From: Stercorarius parasiticus
Lineage: Eukaryota > Chordata > Aves > Charadriiformes > Stercorariidae
Length of the DNA stretch: 64,000 nucleotides
Direction of reading: 5' to 3'
Assembly (NCBI GenBank): GCA_013396915.1
Contig: VWZL01000610.1
Span: 264-64,263, forward strand
In this document: positions 1 through 11,387 of the stretch, piece by piece
Position numbering within the stretch: position 1 is the stretch's first letter
Layout of the letters: every line of letters begins with the position of its first letter
Position numbers and translations under genes: made by a program
Notes under the pieces: model-generated
Databases searched by the model: none
Seen by the model: only the letters and a program-made list of their open reading frames with translations
Told to the model about the DNA's origin: nothing

Positions 1-110
1 TTCAGTGCCCATCCACCTTGACCAGTGTAGGGTCCCCCATAGGCTGCAGAGCAGGTACCTGCTCCACCATGGACCTCCATGGGCCGCATCACCATTGTCT
101 TCACCATGGG
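1..110 (+). repeat. Old ERV-like dispersed repeat, left part
   Basis: The left part of an old repeat that continues at 851-920 after a younger LTR insertion. Wording such as TGGACCTCCATGGGC and GGCTGCAG recurs, on the opposite strand, in the ERV-like block at 26335-26695. The copy probably continues beyond the window start. I believe this family is derived from an endogenous retrovirus because similar text occurs beside avian ERV LTRs. That attribution comes from memory and not from any coding motif visible here. Confidence 0.6.
106..110. repeat. Target site duplication (left), ATGGG
   Basis: ATGGG immediately before the TG that opens the LTR at 111. It is repeated at 846-850 directly after the closing CA. 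Confidence 0.75.
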
Positions 111-223
111 TGTCATGGTTTGGCTGTATTGGCCAATCAGAATGACAGATGACCCTACCCCCTTCTCTCCGAGGAGAGGAAGAGATAAGGAGATTTACAA
201 GTTTAGAAAAAGAACTAAACTAA

Positions 224-229
224 TTTAAT
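224..229 (-). promoter_or_regulatory. LTR polyadenylation signal, ATTAAA
   Basis: ATTAAA on the minus strand, within the AT-rich part of LTR copy 1. The same hexamer in the same context is kept in copy 2 (1964-1969) and copy 3 (19933-19938), which supports a real R-region signal. Present activity is unknown. Confidence 0.5.
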
Positions 230-502
230 GAAAATAATAGTAAATAAGGAAAAAGTAAATAATAGAATAATAAAAATAAATTAAAGAAAAAGTATACAAT
301 ATATACAAAACCGTGTCCAGCTCCCAGGGTGATGATCACATCACCAGCAGGCACAGGGAATGTCCCAGACTGGAATCAGCGATGGACAGGAGCTGAATTC
401 CAGATCTGGAGTCAGGATCGGGATCAAAGGCAAACAAAGAGACAGGGTCCTCCTCAGATGTCGGCCATTGAAGAAAGAGACTTGTCCCTTTGATCTGTTA
501 TC

Positions 503-509
503 TTTTATA
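503..509 (-). promoter_or_regulatory. LTR TATA box
   Basis: TATAAAA on the minus strand in the U3 part of LTR copy 1. The aligned place in copy 2 (about 2297-2305) has a decayed ATACAAAAG. This decides the LTR orientation. Confidence 0.55.
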
Positions 510-845
510 CTGAGCATGATTCACATGGGATGGAATACCCTGTTATCAGTTTTAGGTCACTTGTCCTGTCTGCTCCCTACTGGTGTGACCGCTCTACGCT
601 TTTCTGCTTCCAACTCCTCTAACGGGGGCAAACAGTGAAGTTAGTTGACCTTGGTTGTTATAGCAATAAGTATAGCAAGAGCCTCTGTGCATACCATTCC
701 TTGGTATAATCAGGTCTTACCACTCCGAGAGTGAACAGTTTCTGAATCATATGCTGTTAATTTCAGAGTTTAGTCAGAAGAGGCCCAGCTAAAAAGAAAA
801 ATTACAAAACCGAAAATTCATTTTGTTTTACCTCAAACGAGGACA

Positions 846-850
846 ATGGG
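846..850. repeat. Target site duplication (right), ATGGG
   Basis: The second copy of the 5-bp target duplication of LTR copy 1. Host sequence resumes at 851 with the interrupted older repeat. Confidence 0.75.
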
Positions 851-920
851 GTATAAGGGAATCTCTGCTCTGGTGCCTGGAGCACCTCCTCCCCCCCACT
901 TCTTCACTGATCTTGGTGAA
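851..920 (+). repeat. Old ERV-like dispersed repeat, right part
   Basis: Continuation of the repeat of 1-110. The text AATCTCTGCTCTGGTGCC followed by GGAGCACCTCCTCCC and a CACTGATCTTGGTG tail lines up with the minus strand of the 26335-26695 block, in the order expected if 1-110 and this part were once contiguous. After about 920 the similarity is lost in A-rich sequence. Confidence 0.6.
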
Positions 921-1840
921 GAAATGAAAAAAATAAGAAACACTTGTGCCAGGAAAAAAATAAAATATTTTGCTCAAAGCCAAATATCATCTTCCATTAG
1001 TAAGAGTAAACAATACAAGACTTGCATTCTGATAATGTAACTGTCCCACCTGTTTCCTCTGCTTGTGCTCTCCCTATAATTTCTGTAAGTGGTGCACATC
1101 TTACAGCAACAGTAGGACACAGCAAAAACAGGTCAGACACTCTCTTTATGTATTCAAATGTTTAATAGACAGTGCCTCTCTGATGGTAATTTCTTAATTA
1201 AATTAATAGAGAAGAGTACTGTGGAAGCACACATCATGGTGCAAAGAAAATCTCTCCCACCAAGCAACATATGTCCCACAGAGGTGACAGAAATCACAAA
1301 ACTGTAATTGAACGTATTGTACCTGTTTGCATCACAGGCCTACTCTTCCAGGTTACCTTAAAGCATGAACAAGAGAACTCACAGAGATATATATTTAAAG
1401 TTAATATAAGGTCTTTCATTAGTTCATTTTTCAGTCTAATAAAAAGATATGCTTTCTTGCCAAAAATCTCGATTGTCTTTGTGTATGACAAGTCTATTCA
1501 GTGAAGAATCAGAAAGTGTTTATGAAAGAAACATTTTAAATTGGTTTAGAATCATTACTTAATTTGATACAAAACTCACAAAGAATCTCATGTAAAAATG
1601 ATAAATAAATGCACTTATATAGTGTTACCCCTCCAAAAATTCAAGTTGAAAAACTATATAAGTAATATAGTGAAAAATGCATTTCCTTACACAATGCTAA
1701 ACTCACAGAAGTGTATCCCATCCAGTATAGCACAGCATCATTTGGATTTAACTCCCATACCTGCAAGACAATGTGGTTAGACAACTGCATAAAGCTGTTC
1801 ATTTCCATTGCAAATGCTTCAGAGAGCACCCTTCTGAAGA
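921..1840. other. Unique sequence, no gene seen
   Basis: AT-rich spacer between two LTR insertions. Short open frames occur on both strands but have no recognisable domain or splice context. I see nothing else here. Confidence 0.5.
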
Positions 1841-1845
1841 GTCTT
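1841..1845. repeat. Target site duplication (left), GTCTT
   Basis: GTCTT directly before the TG of LTR copy 2. It is repeated at 2501-2505. Confidence 0.65.
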
Positions 1846-2500
1846 TGCCATGATTTGGGCCAGGTTGGCCAATGACAAGACAACAGATGCTCTCCCCAAC
1901 ATTTCACTCTACAGAGAGGAAGAGGAGAGATAGAGTTATGAGTTTAGAAAAAAACAAAACTACTTTAATGAAAAATTAATAATCAAATAAAAAAGGATAG
2001 AATGAAACAGATACAATATAAATAAATATATACAAAACCAGATCAAGTTCCTAGGAAGATGTCACTGGCAGGCACTGGGAAAGTTCCAGACTGGACTCAG
2101 TGACAAATGAAAATTGGAACACACTGACCAGGATCAAAAGGCAGATGAGCTGATGGGGTCCTCCTCAGACATCAGCCATTAAAAAAGAGAGCCACTGAAG
2201 AAGAGCTCACTGGAGAGAAGAAGCAGTACATTGGAGTATAGCCATCAGAGAAGAGCCAAAGACAAAGAGCCAACCTGACCACTTTGATCCCTCAGCTTTT
2301 GTATTGAGCATGGCAGATGGAATGGAATACCCGATTGGTCAGTTCAGGTCACCTGACCTGTCCACTCCTCCCCACAGGTGCAACCCCTCCACAGAGTAAA
2401 CATCCAGGTCAGCTGACCCTGGTTGCCACAGCAACAAGTATAAGCAAGAGCCTCTCTCACTGAACAGGAAGTTGGCTCTGCTCCACCCCAAACCAGGAGA
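1846..2500 (-). mobile_element. Solo LTR of the same ERV family (copy 2)
   Basis: A 655-bp solo LTR, related to 111-845 along most of its length and in the same orientation. The plus strand opens TGCCATGATTTGG (copy 1: TGTCATGGTTTGG) and closes CCAGGAGA (copy 1: CGAGGACA), so the terminal CA has become GA. Flanking GTCTT duplications at 1841-1845 and 2501-2505 mark it as an independent insertion. The ATTAAA signal is kept (1964-1969, minus strand) while the TATA box is decayed. It carries roughly 80 bp in U3 (about 2190-2275) that copy 1 lacks. It lacks about 135 bp near the far end that copy 1 has, so the two are different subfamilies. Confidence 0.8.
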
Positions 2501-2505
2501 GTCTT
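2501..2505. repeat. Target site duplication (right), GTCTT
   Basis: The second GTCTT, immediately after the end of LTR copy 2. Confidence 0.65.
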
Positions 2506-5500
2506 TAGCTCAGATTTCATGGGATGGAAGGACTTGCTCAGATTTCATATTTTGATAGTAAAGTCCTGGGACAAGCAGACAGTGATAGACCCATACTTCT
2601 CTGCAGAAAAAAAGAGATGTGTCAGTGCTTGGATTTGTAGTGTTAAACTGATGTAGGTAATCCAGACTCAATTCTATGCTGAATATTTCCCATGAGACCT
2701 TCAGGACATTCACAATCATATTTTTTTGACATTCTACTTGTTGACATTGGCTAATAATACCTCCATACCTAAATAGCATGATGCCAGGGGAGAATATATT
2801 AAAGATTTCATGATGCTCAGGTGCATGTTAAATCACTGCCAGGGTTCTTCCATTGCAGGTGGACACATAATAGACTATTTTATGTATGTATTTATGTATT
2901 TATTTACACCTATATACAACATAAATTAAATGTATCCCAGCTTAATATTAGTGTATTAACACTGACACAGAATGGCCCACCTCTCTGCCAGTAAATTGTC
3001 TTGGGTTTCAATTTCAGGCAGCTGATGGAAAACAAACTATTGGAAATGGTCCATGGACTGCTCTAATAGCTAAACTGAAACTAAGAGTTCTTTAGTAAAG
3101 ATACCAGGTAGAACACGCCAAATGCTACAAAAAAGTAATATGCTACAAATATGCTACAAAATTGTAGGTATAGGTGATCTCATTCTCATACTGATGTGTA
3201 AGTACTGATACAACCCTAAAGTCCTGAGCAGTAAGTTGAAGTCCACTCATTGAAGTAGACTTCACTGCGCTTTTGGAAAACAATTAATCTGCACATTCAG
3301 GAGACTTTTCAAGGATTCATCTGCATTCTGTATATCTTTGTCTGGTTAATGACCACATTTTCAATGTTGCAGAAAAGAGGAGCACAGATTCATCCTTACA
3401 GGTCAGGGATGCCCCACAGACTGCATGATAGGAATGCCTCTTTCAGACTGATAATATTCTCCATGTCAAAAAGGATCCTAAAACATTTTTGAAGAACCCG
3501 GGACCTGAATTCAGAATTTTAATCTTTTGTCAATTAGCAGCCAAAGATTTGAGAAATGTCAATATTAATATGATTATCTCACACCTAATTTCAATGGCGC
3601 AGGAAGATCTCGAAGCACTTATTGGCAGTTTTGAGAAATGGGTATTGTTTGGAACAGTTTTTATATCAGATGGAATGTGGTAATTCCAACATTACTCTAC
3701 AATGCTGTTTTCTGTGCTTCACACGGAATACTTTTTAAAGAAGATTTTAATTTCAATTGCCAGTTAAAGAAATATCATAAAACTTGTGCAAATGCATAAT
3801 TACTCAAATATTTCAACAAACAAAACTTGTACATTGTTATTCAAAGCTTGAAAGACAGATTCAAAACAAAATAAATACCTCTTAGTACTATCTAAACTCA
3901 AGCTATTAAGTGAAAATAACTTTTTACAAGTCGAGAGATATATCAGAAAGTTATGCTGTCCTTACAAGTTAAAATTATCTAATATTTGCGGTGTTACAGG
4001 CTTCACTTACAACTGCAGTACTCCCACATCACGTGTGCTCTTAGTTTGATGGAAAAGAACAAATGAGATGGCCTGATTAAAAGATCCTTTGTCTGAAGAA
4101 AGGAAGATTTACAGAAAGCATAAAGCTATAATATAAAAAGAGATGGGATCTTATTTATGTCTTGAATTCTTAGCTGCCACTTAGAGCATAAACAAATTAC
4201 AATAGTCAAAAAGCCTATTCATGTATTATTCAGACATTGCTTTCATTTCACCTTCTTTCAGATAAAAAAATCAATTTACTGTCTTGTACTTTAGCCATGG
4301 CTCTCCAGAGATTTCTACATCTTATGTAATATATATTCCCTGTATTCAATGAGAGTATTTAGAATGCATAGCATTAATGAAGGAGGATTGAAAAATGTTA
4401 ATAGAATAGATATACATGAGGAAATGAAAGCTTGGTTAAAAACTGAAATATGAATTTACATTCCCATTACATACATAGTATTTTTTGTTATACATGTATA
4501 TTTTTCTTTCTTTTCAGTTTAAATATTAATTTTCACACTTTCAAATAAAAAAATAATAATCATAAATTCATTAAAAGTTGAAATAGAATTTTCCAGTCGC
4601 AACTTATGGCTTGAATTTTATTTCTCAGGACTATGCTGTGATGTTTATAAACTTCTTTCTGATACCTGTTCGTAGAGGATTTAAAATACCTAGTTCTTCC
4701 ATACTTGATCTTTATAGTACTGAAGTAAATAATAATAATAAAAAAGATTTTTCTGAAATTTCCATTATGAACATTATGATAAAATTATCATTTCAAAGAT
4801 TAAAGATTTGTTCCTCTTTCATATACAATTTTTTCTAAATATGGAATGGTAAATCATTTCATCTGATCAGCGTATCACCAGCTAATAGTTACTTCTATCT
4901 GTGTTTTGGACACTTGTTTATTTATACTATTTTTAAAATATTTTTTCTAGATCTTTTCCATTAAAAAAAGATAAAATATGATTTTCCAATTTCTCCCTTT
5001 TCACCACAGAACAACCAGAGCTGCAAGCATTGCAGCCCCTTCTAATCTTCATAGTTAGCTGCTTAAGCAGATGCAGAGAAAATATTTGTCTGCGACGTGA
5101 TTGCCTCCCCCATTTCCCATACCTTCATGTCCTACCATTCTCTAAAGTTTTTAGCTGGCTACGGACCACTGAACTTCAGATGGTCAGGAAATGGCTTAAC
5201 CCTTTAGATGTTTTCAACATCAAATATTCTCTTTTCTTCATTAGAAAAAAGATGTTTTCAAACTTACTGCAAAAACTTAGAGAGGACCATCATCTCATGG
5301 GTGTCTGTGTTCCCCTGAAACATGGGAGATCAGCTTCCAAATCCCCTCTTCAATATTTTTATACAGAATGTAGACAAAGCATTCCAGCAGCAAACTTGAG
5401 AGAAAAACTTATTTCAGGACAGCCCATTTGACAAAGCAACAGTGAGACTCTACCTCTGAGGTCTACTTTTCCTTCTAGTCCCTGCCATCTGCCCTTTATT

Positions 5501-8500
5501 AGTGGCAGATTGGTGATTTCTTTTTCCCATTCAGAAGTAGTTCTCAGCAGTCTAATTTTAAACAACATAGCCCTTATCTTCTCTCTGATTGTTTTTTAAC
5601 CTTTCCAGTGCAACCGCGGTACTCTGATACATGCTGGTCAGTGGGGGCACTCATTCGCTCTCTTTTTATTGAATCTATCTAACTATATACTACAACTGAT
5701 TCTATGTGAAACAGGACTCTGGCAGTAAGTGTCAAAGAAAATACTTTTGAAGAGTCATATCTTATATGAATGGTTATTTTTCTAACAAATAACTGCTGCT
5801 AGGACTTAAAAGATGTTTCAGTATCTTTGCCAACAGAGCTATACTCCTAAAATTGTTATTAGATTTTTTTTTTCATGTGAGTAAGGGAACTCCGAAAGCA
5901 CCAACTATTTGAGCTATAGTTTTTGTCATCACTGTTGCTTCTAAATTGAAAAACAAGCCTGAATACATTTTGATGAACAAAATATTTATCTGTGCTGACA
6001 TCCATTGCTATATTCCATGCATAAACTAATGGAATTTACCTTACATAGTCTGAAATGTTAAGTATAAATAAAAAAAAAAAGTCAGAGTGTTCATAACAGA
6101 AAGGTTGACTGATTGTTAAATACAGAGATTATCAGGCATCACCATGAAGGAAATGCTTCCTATTGTGAAATCTCAGGATGTTTTCTTCTTATATTAATAG
6201 TTTCATTCACTGTCATTCTGGGATGCCTTGGTAGTGTGATTCCATCAACATGATTTTCATGCAGTTTTGATCAAAAAGAAGTATATCAAACCATGAAATT
6301 GCTGCAAAAAAACCTTCCATCATCTCATAATGTCTTATAACACAAGCTCAATATATGTGAATAAAAGAAGAAGATTGAAGGAACAGCCGTGCTTGGATGA
6401 TACAGGTTTCTTTTCCCCCTTCTGCTTACTACAGTAAAAAACTACAGAACTAAAATTTTGAAATAAGCTGTTTCTTTCTCTGCAGTAACTCTAGTAAACC
6501 AACCCAAATGAATAAGGTACCAGTGTGCACAGAGAAGTTCAAAGCAAAGGTCTAAGATGTCTGGCAAGGTATCTTTCTGGGAAAAATAGCTGCTCTGATA
6601 TGCTAATAATGTAATGAATTATTCACAAGATCTCTATCACTCAGGACATTAACATTAACACTTGCTGAGTAAATGATTTTGAGCAATTTCAATTTCCTTT
6701 TATTTATTTTGCTTACTATATTGGGATTGTGAAAGCAAAATTCATTATTGTGTTTACCTTTGGCAAGCAAAGATAAAATCTGCACTATCCCAAGTGGGCT
6801 CCCTATTGCTTTAAATTGTTTACTGAGGCAAGAATGGTACTTGTGTTGCAGAAACACTAAGTAAAAGAAATGTGTAGTTCTTTTTTGAACATTGTTCACT
6901 ACTCCACAGATTATCCAGTTATATCAAAAGAAAGTGTATTGGAAGTAGCATTATTAAAATTGTCAGTGTACTCTCCTATAACAATACTGCTTATACTTAG
7001 CTGCATTTTACTTCTATTTGTTATGATAAGTTTACAGAGAAACTACTTGCCCTGGTTTTATTCTCAATTTGGTATGACAATTCCTAACACAAAAGTCTGC
7101 TGAGGTTGTGTATACTGAGTGACCCATAAGGATGAAAACCTGAAAGAAGGGGTTATTTACAAGTCACATCATCATAATAGAGAATTCTAGACAACAAACT
7201 GCCAGCCTATCTAATAATAACGGTGACTTTGTACATCCAAAATATAGCTATCCCATGATGTGGTCAGAGGAGGCAGAAGAAATGTCAGAAGAGTTAGAGG
7301 TGACTAGAGTAGACAGCTATTCCAGCAGAGTGCAGAACTGATGGGAATGGCACTTGCAAGCAAAACTTATGTAGAATGCTTGCCTTCATCAGAGCGAAAC
7401 CTTAGCCCAACTCAAGGGACTTCTACACATCTGAGATGTAAGTGTAGCCAGATGATCCTTGTGAACTGACTCAAAACATTTATCAGCTCCCATTGGACTA
7501 AATCCTAGTCCCAGCCCTGCTCAGAACCAGAGCATTAACATCAGCTTCTTCATAGGAACTGCCAGTTAAACCAAATCTTAACATGGACTCATGTTGACTG
7601 CTAACGCCAGACCTGTCATTAGGGAGATAGCATCTTTGGACCCTAAAATTGGTTTGTATCACAGTATTTCTCATAGTCCAGCTTTACAATCATCTATAGT
7701 TCCAGAACTACCTGGCTAGTACAATCTTTAGTGCTAATCAAGAACTACTAAGAAATCATATGCGCAGTCCACATTTTATGAAGGTAGAGATGTGATTATT
7801 AGCATATTCCTGCAAGTTATACACTAAGGTTCTAATTCCCCCATCCAGAAAGGGAAGTATGAAAGGATACATCCCCAAGGTATGAAATTAAACAGGACTT
7901 TATCTGTCCATTGTATTAGCATAACAGAATCTAAATTCTAACTTATTGGATAAAAAAACAAAAACTTTTCAAATTAAATATTCTTTTTGTACTAGGTCAC
8001 CCATAGAACATGGATAATAAAAGCATATTTTATTCCATATATTGGAACTATCTTCCAAGAAAAATAATTTTTATTTTGTTCAAGCACAATCTGGTTGAGA
8101 ATATGACCTAATTAAGAAGACTGAGAAGAAGCAACTTCCAGCTTGTGAAACCTTCTAAGGAAATAAAGATCAACCAATCTAGAAAATGTCTGAAATGCAC
8201 TACAGTCTATCAAAAAGTTTTCTTTAGGTACTAAAAAAGTATTTGCTGAATAAAACTAATAAGAAATCATTTGTGGCACAAAAGGCAGACAAAGAAATAA
8301 GCACTAATCTCAGTATCCAGCAGTCTAGCTTACCAGCTGTAATTTTTCCAAGAGTTCATGTTTGGTTTCAAGTAAAGATTGGAGGTGCAGCAGATGCTCA
8401 AATTTTGGTTTTTTTTAAGATCTCTTAAAGCTGTAAAAATAAAGCAATGCAAAAAGACGGAACTGCTAAAGATGAACAAACCGCAAAAAAGACCAATAGG

Positions 8501-9825
8501 GCATATGCATCAATAAACCGAGATTCTTATCCTGGAATCACACCAGAAGCACCTAATTCAATAGGAAATATCCATGCTGCTAAGAAAGCACCTGTGCAGA
8601 CAAACAGCTTTTGAAAGAATGTGTCAACAAAATGCCAAGAAAAAACAAATGCTGTTTTTCTTACTGCAATTTGGAAGATCTCTCTATGTTCTATATATTC
8701 AATCACAGCATTGTTTCAGATTGCAGAAAGTAGTTTATGAAAATATCAAATCCTCCAAAAGGTTTGGACTTTTAGATTCTCCAAAAACAGGACACAAGTT
8801 TTGAAAATTTGCCCAAAGCTACATGAAATAAGAAAAAACAAAAACTTGAAATAGAAGAATATAGTCATCTCTATCACACATATAGAAAAACTTGTTCTGG
8901 GAAAGCCAGGAAAAATCCTCAGAGAAACAGTCATTTTGGCTAAACTACTTAAAAATCCAATAGACCAAAGCTGCAAGAGCAGATGGTAGTAAGAAAGTAA
9001 CATTCTCAGAAGGGGTTTGGGAAAAAAGGAGGAGGGAAATAGTTTTGGTGTTTCTTATAACCACTCCTTATTCCTCAGACCTAATAAGTCTAACTCAGAA
9101 CAAGCCAGAGTTTGTCCCCAAGCATAGAAAACGTAAGCTTGCTAGTTATTGAAAACCTAAGTGCCATACACTAGTAGAAGATAGATTTATATCACCAACT
9201 TGGGGAGCAAAAGACACATAGTTCAATCTAATCAGAAAAATGACACAGTATGGAAGCCAAGGCTAAAAAAAGGTTGAGGAAGTAATTTTGTTTAGTCAGA
9301 AAATAAAGTAATTTAAAGAAAAGAATATACATAGGGATGTGGAAACCCTACAGCATAAAATTGGGAGGTATTAAAGGGGCAAGGAACAAGAAGTCAAATG
9401 AAAGTAGAAATAGATAAATAGTTAAATAGTTACAAGAAGACCTTTTAAACAAAAAAATTAACAAACTGCCAAAGTCAGTACAGTAAGACACATACAGAAT
9501 ATCAGCCACAGACCTGACGTGGTTACTGGCATACCATCTGGAAGATACTTACAAAGGTGCCTATTGAGGAAACAGGACAGGAAGAGAGGCCAGCAGCAGT
9601 CCCACTGAAGGAGGCTGCTTGTAGGATTGCTTATATGGCCCAGCCTTGGTGAATAACCTGGGTAACAGCACCGGCAAAGATAGGAATGTGAGTAGAAACA
9701 ATGTGAGGTGGATAAAATAGCCTGGCAGAGTATTTGCAAAAAATTATAATTTTTAAGATTAAAAATACCGTCAGTCAGATTAAAGAGTAATCAGAGAATT
9801 ACAGGTAATTACAGAGACTTTTGAA
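2506..9825. other. Unique AT-rich sequence, no gene seen
   Basis: About 7.3 kb with no recognised repeat family or coding domain. The longest open frame, 133 codons at 5030-5431 on the plus strand, shows no known motif and no usable start context. The only structured items are short: a TTTATGTA-type tract at 2878-2906 and small A or T runs. It is consistent with intergenic or intronic DNA. Confidence 0.5.
2878..2906. repeat. Simple repeat, TTTATGTA-like
   Basis: Imperfect tandem TTTATGTA and TATG units, about 29 bp. Confidence 0.7.
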
Positions 9826-10500
9826 ACAAAGAAGAGGTCACCTCGAGAAGAAGTGTAAAAGACCCATGATAACTTCAGCAGGAAGGGAGAGACTGTGTGG
9901 ACTGAAGGAAGAGCTGCAGCACACAAGGCTGGGCAATGCCAGCAGCTGCCCCACCAGCATCACCACCTCTGCCTGGAACAAGCAGAGCCCTCTCCCGTGG
10001 GACAAGTGCTGGGGGCAACCTGCACCCCACTCATGGGGATGTGGCACGGCGGGATGTACACCAGGGTGAATGGACGTGACCTTATGGGGTCTTTCTCACT
10101 AGCACATATGTTGGGGGGTTAAAGGGAGTGGGATGGGTACAGTAGAGCCACAGCAACACATCTGCTGCAGGAGGGTCTGCAGGAAGGGGGGACACAGCAC
10201 TCCCTGATGAGAGAGGCTGCACATCTATAACCCACATGGCCTCTGTCTGTGGCGTGGGAGTACACATAACTGGATACAGCATTAGATCTTCAGGGGATTA
10301 GTTATGAACGAGTGCTTAGAAATTTTTAGGCATTTGTTAACATTTCATAATGTCTGGTCTTGTGGTTTATCTGTTGTACTACTGATATTGATCCTGGATG
10401 TATAGTTCGCTGTTTGCAAGTTAATTGCATGTCATTAGCAAACCAATAAACCATTTCAGATCTGATTAGGTTTAAACTATATGAACTGAGCAGTTTTTCT
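9826..10500 (+). repeat. Dispersed repeat, probable LTR-type (family B, copy 1)
   Basis: Homologous to 23918-24290. Shared landmarks in order are: AAGAAGTGTAAAAG, a GGGAGAGACT stretch, CACCAGCATCACCACCTC, a GTGCTGGGGG block, then ATCTGTTGTA and GTTTAAACTAT. This copy carries about 280 bp (roughly 10045-10330) that the other lacks. An AATAAA lies at 10445-10450. The order of a GC-rich block, a promoter-like region and then a poly(A) signal suggests an LTR read on the plus strand, but I see no clear TG...CA ends or target duplication. The class is therefore an inference. Confidence 0.6.
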
Positions 10501-10727
10501 CTGTGACAGCAGCTGTCTTCATTATTATGAGGCATTCTAAGATTATCTTAGAAAAGATTGTTTCACAAACACTGCAGTTTTTTTGCTGGAGTGGAGGAAA
10601 TCCTCAAAGACAGAAATGAGTTTTGTAACAAAATGGCATGTGGATATCTCAGATGGACCCATAGACACAGCAAACAGCACAGTATTAATAAAATACCTTG
10701 AATAACTTAATCAACCAGCACCCTACT

Positions 10728-11387
10728 GCTGGTGAAAAAGGACCTGAGGGTATTGGTCAACAGCCGGCCGTGTGCCCAGGTGGCCAAGAAGGCCAATATC
10801 AGCCTGGCTTGTATCAGAAATAGTGTGGCCAGCAGGACCAGGGAAGTGATCATCCCCCTGTACTCAGCACTGGCGAGGCCTCACCTCGAATACTGTGTCC
10901 AGTTTTGGGCCCCTCACTACAAGAAAGACATTGCAGTGCTGGAGGGTGTCCAGAGAAGAGCAATGAAGCTGGTGAGGGCTCTAGAGCACATGTCTTATGA
11001 GGAGCGGCTGAGGGAACTGGGATTGTTTAGCCTGGAGAAAAGGAGGCTGAGGGGAGACCTTATCACTCTCTACAACTAACTGAAAGGAGGTTGTGGGGGT
11101 CAGTCTCTTCTCCCAGGTAACAGGTATTAGGACAAGAGGAAACAGTTGCACCAGGGGAGGTTTAGATTGAATATGAGAAAAAACGTCTTCACTTAAAGGG
11201 TTATCAAGCATTGGAACAGGCTGCCCAGGGTAGTGGTTGAGTCACTATCCCTGGAGGTATTTAAATGATGTGTAGATGTGGCACTTAAGAACATGGTTTA
11301 ATGGTGGACTTGGCAGTGCTAGGTTAATGGTTGGACTCGAAGATCTTAAAGATCTTTTCCTACTTAAACAATTCTATGACTCTATGA
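10728..11387 (+). mobile_element. CR1 LINE, 5'-truncated, with intact 3' terminus
   Basis: A CR1 non-LTR retrotransposon beginning inside ORF2 and running to the genuine 3' end, which carries the octamer-like ATTCTATG followed by ACTCTATGA at 11371-11387. CR1 elements insert by target-primed reverse transcription and are usually 5'-truncated like this one, without target duplications. The 3' untranslated part contains the diagnostic GGACTTGG, GGTTGGACTCGA and GATCTT words. It is one of five CR1 fragments in the window and the only one on the plus strand. Confidence 0.93.
10732..11301 (+). pseudogene. CR1 ORF2 C-terminal end, inactivated
   Basis: Translates from [12 protein letters not shown] through YCVQFWAP and [18 protein letters not shown] to DLITLYN, the region after the reverse transcriptase fingers and palm in CR1 ORF2. 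A TAA at 11077-11079 then stops it. The same frame continues after further stops with recognisable CR1 C-terminal text (KHWNRLP, ESLSLEVFK, ALKNMV) and ends at a TAA at 11299-11301, about where the family's ORF2 normally ends. It has been inactivated by point mutations rather than frameshifts. The catalytic motifs are absent because of the 5' truncation. Confidence 0.85.

Larger units (their letters stand above)
111..845 (-). mobile_element. Solo LTR of an endogenous retrovirus (copy 1)
   Basis: A 735-bp solo LTR whose sense strand is the minus strand. The plus strand begins TGTC and ends GACA, a 4-bp terminal inverted repeat with the canonical TG...CA. It is flanked by perfect 5-bp duplications ATGGG (106-110 and 846-850). 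Read on the minus strand, a TATA box (TATAAAA, 503-509) is followed about 280 bp downstream by ATTAAA (224-229), the order expected of U3, R and U5. No gag, pol or env adjoins it, so the provirus was lost by recombination between its LTRs. The 5-bp duplication fits ERVL or ERV1-type integrases better than the 6 bp common in alpharetrovirus-like (ERVK) elements. Related copies lie at 1846-2500 and 19809-19987. It sits inside an older repeat and is therefore younger than it. Confidence 0.85.

Noticed and set aside
111..2500. The two LTRs as ends of one provirus
   Set aside because: The outer flanks do not match (ATGGG versus GTCTT). Each LTR has its own duplication, and the interior has no retroviral coding text.
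5030..5431. 133-codon plus-strand frame
   Set aside because: No recognisable domain, no signal or splice context, and a composition like the surrounding AT-rich DNA. Chance is sufficient.
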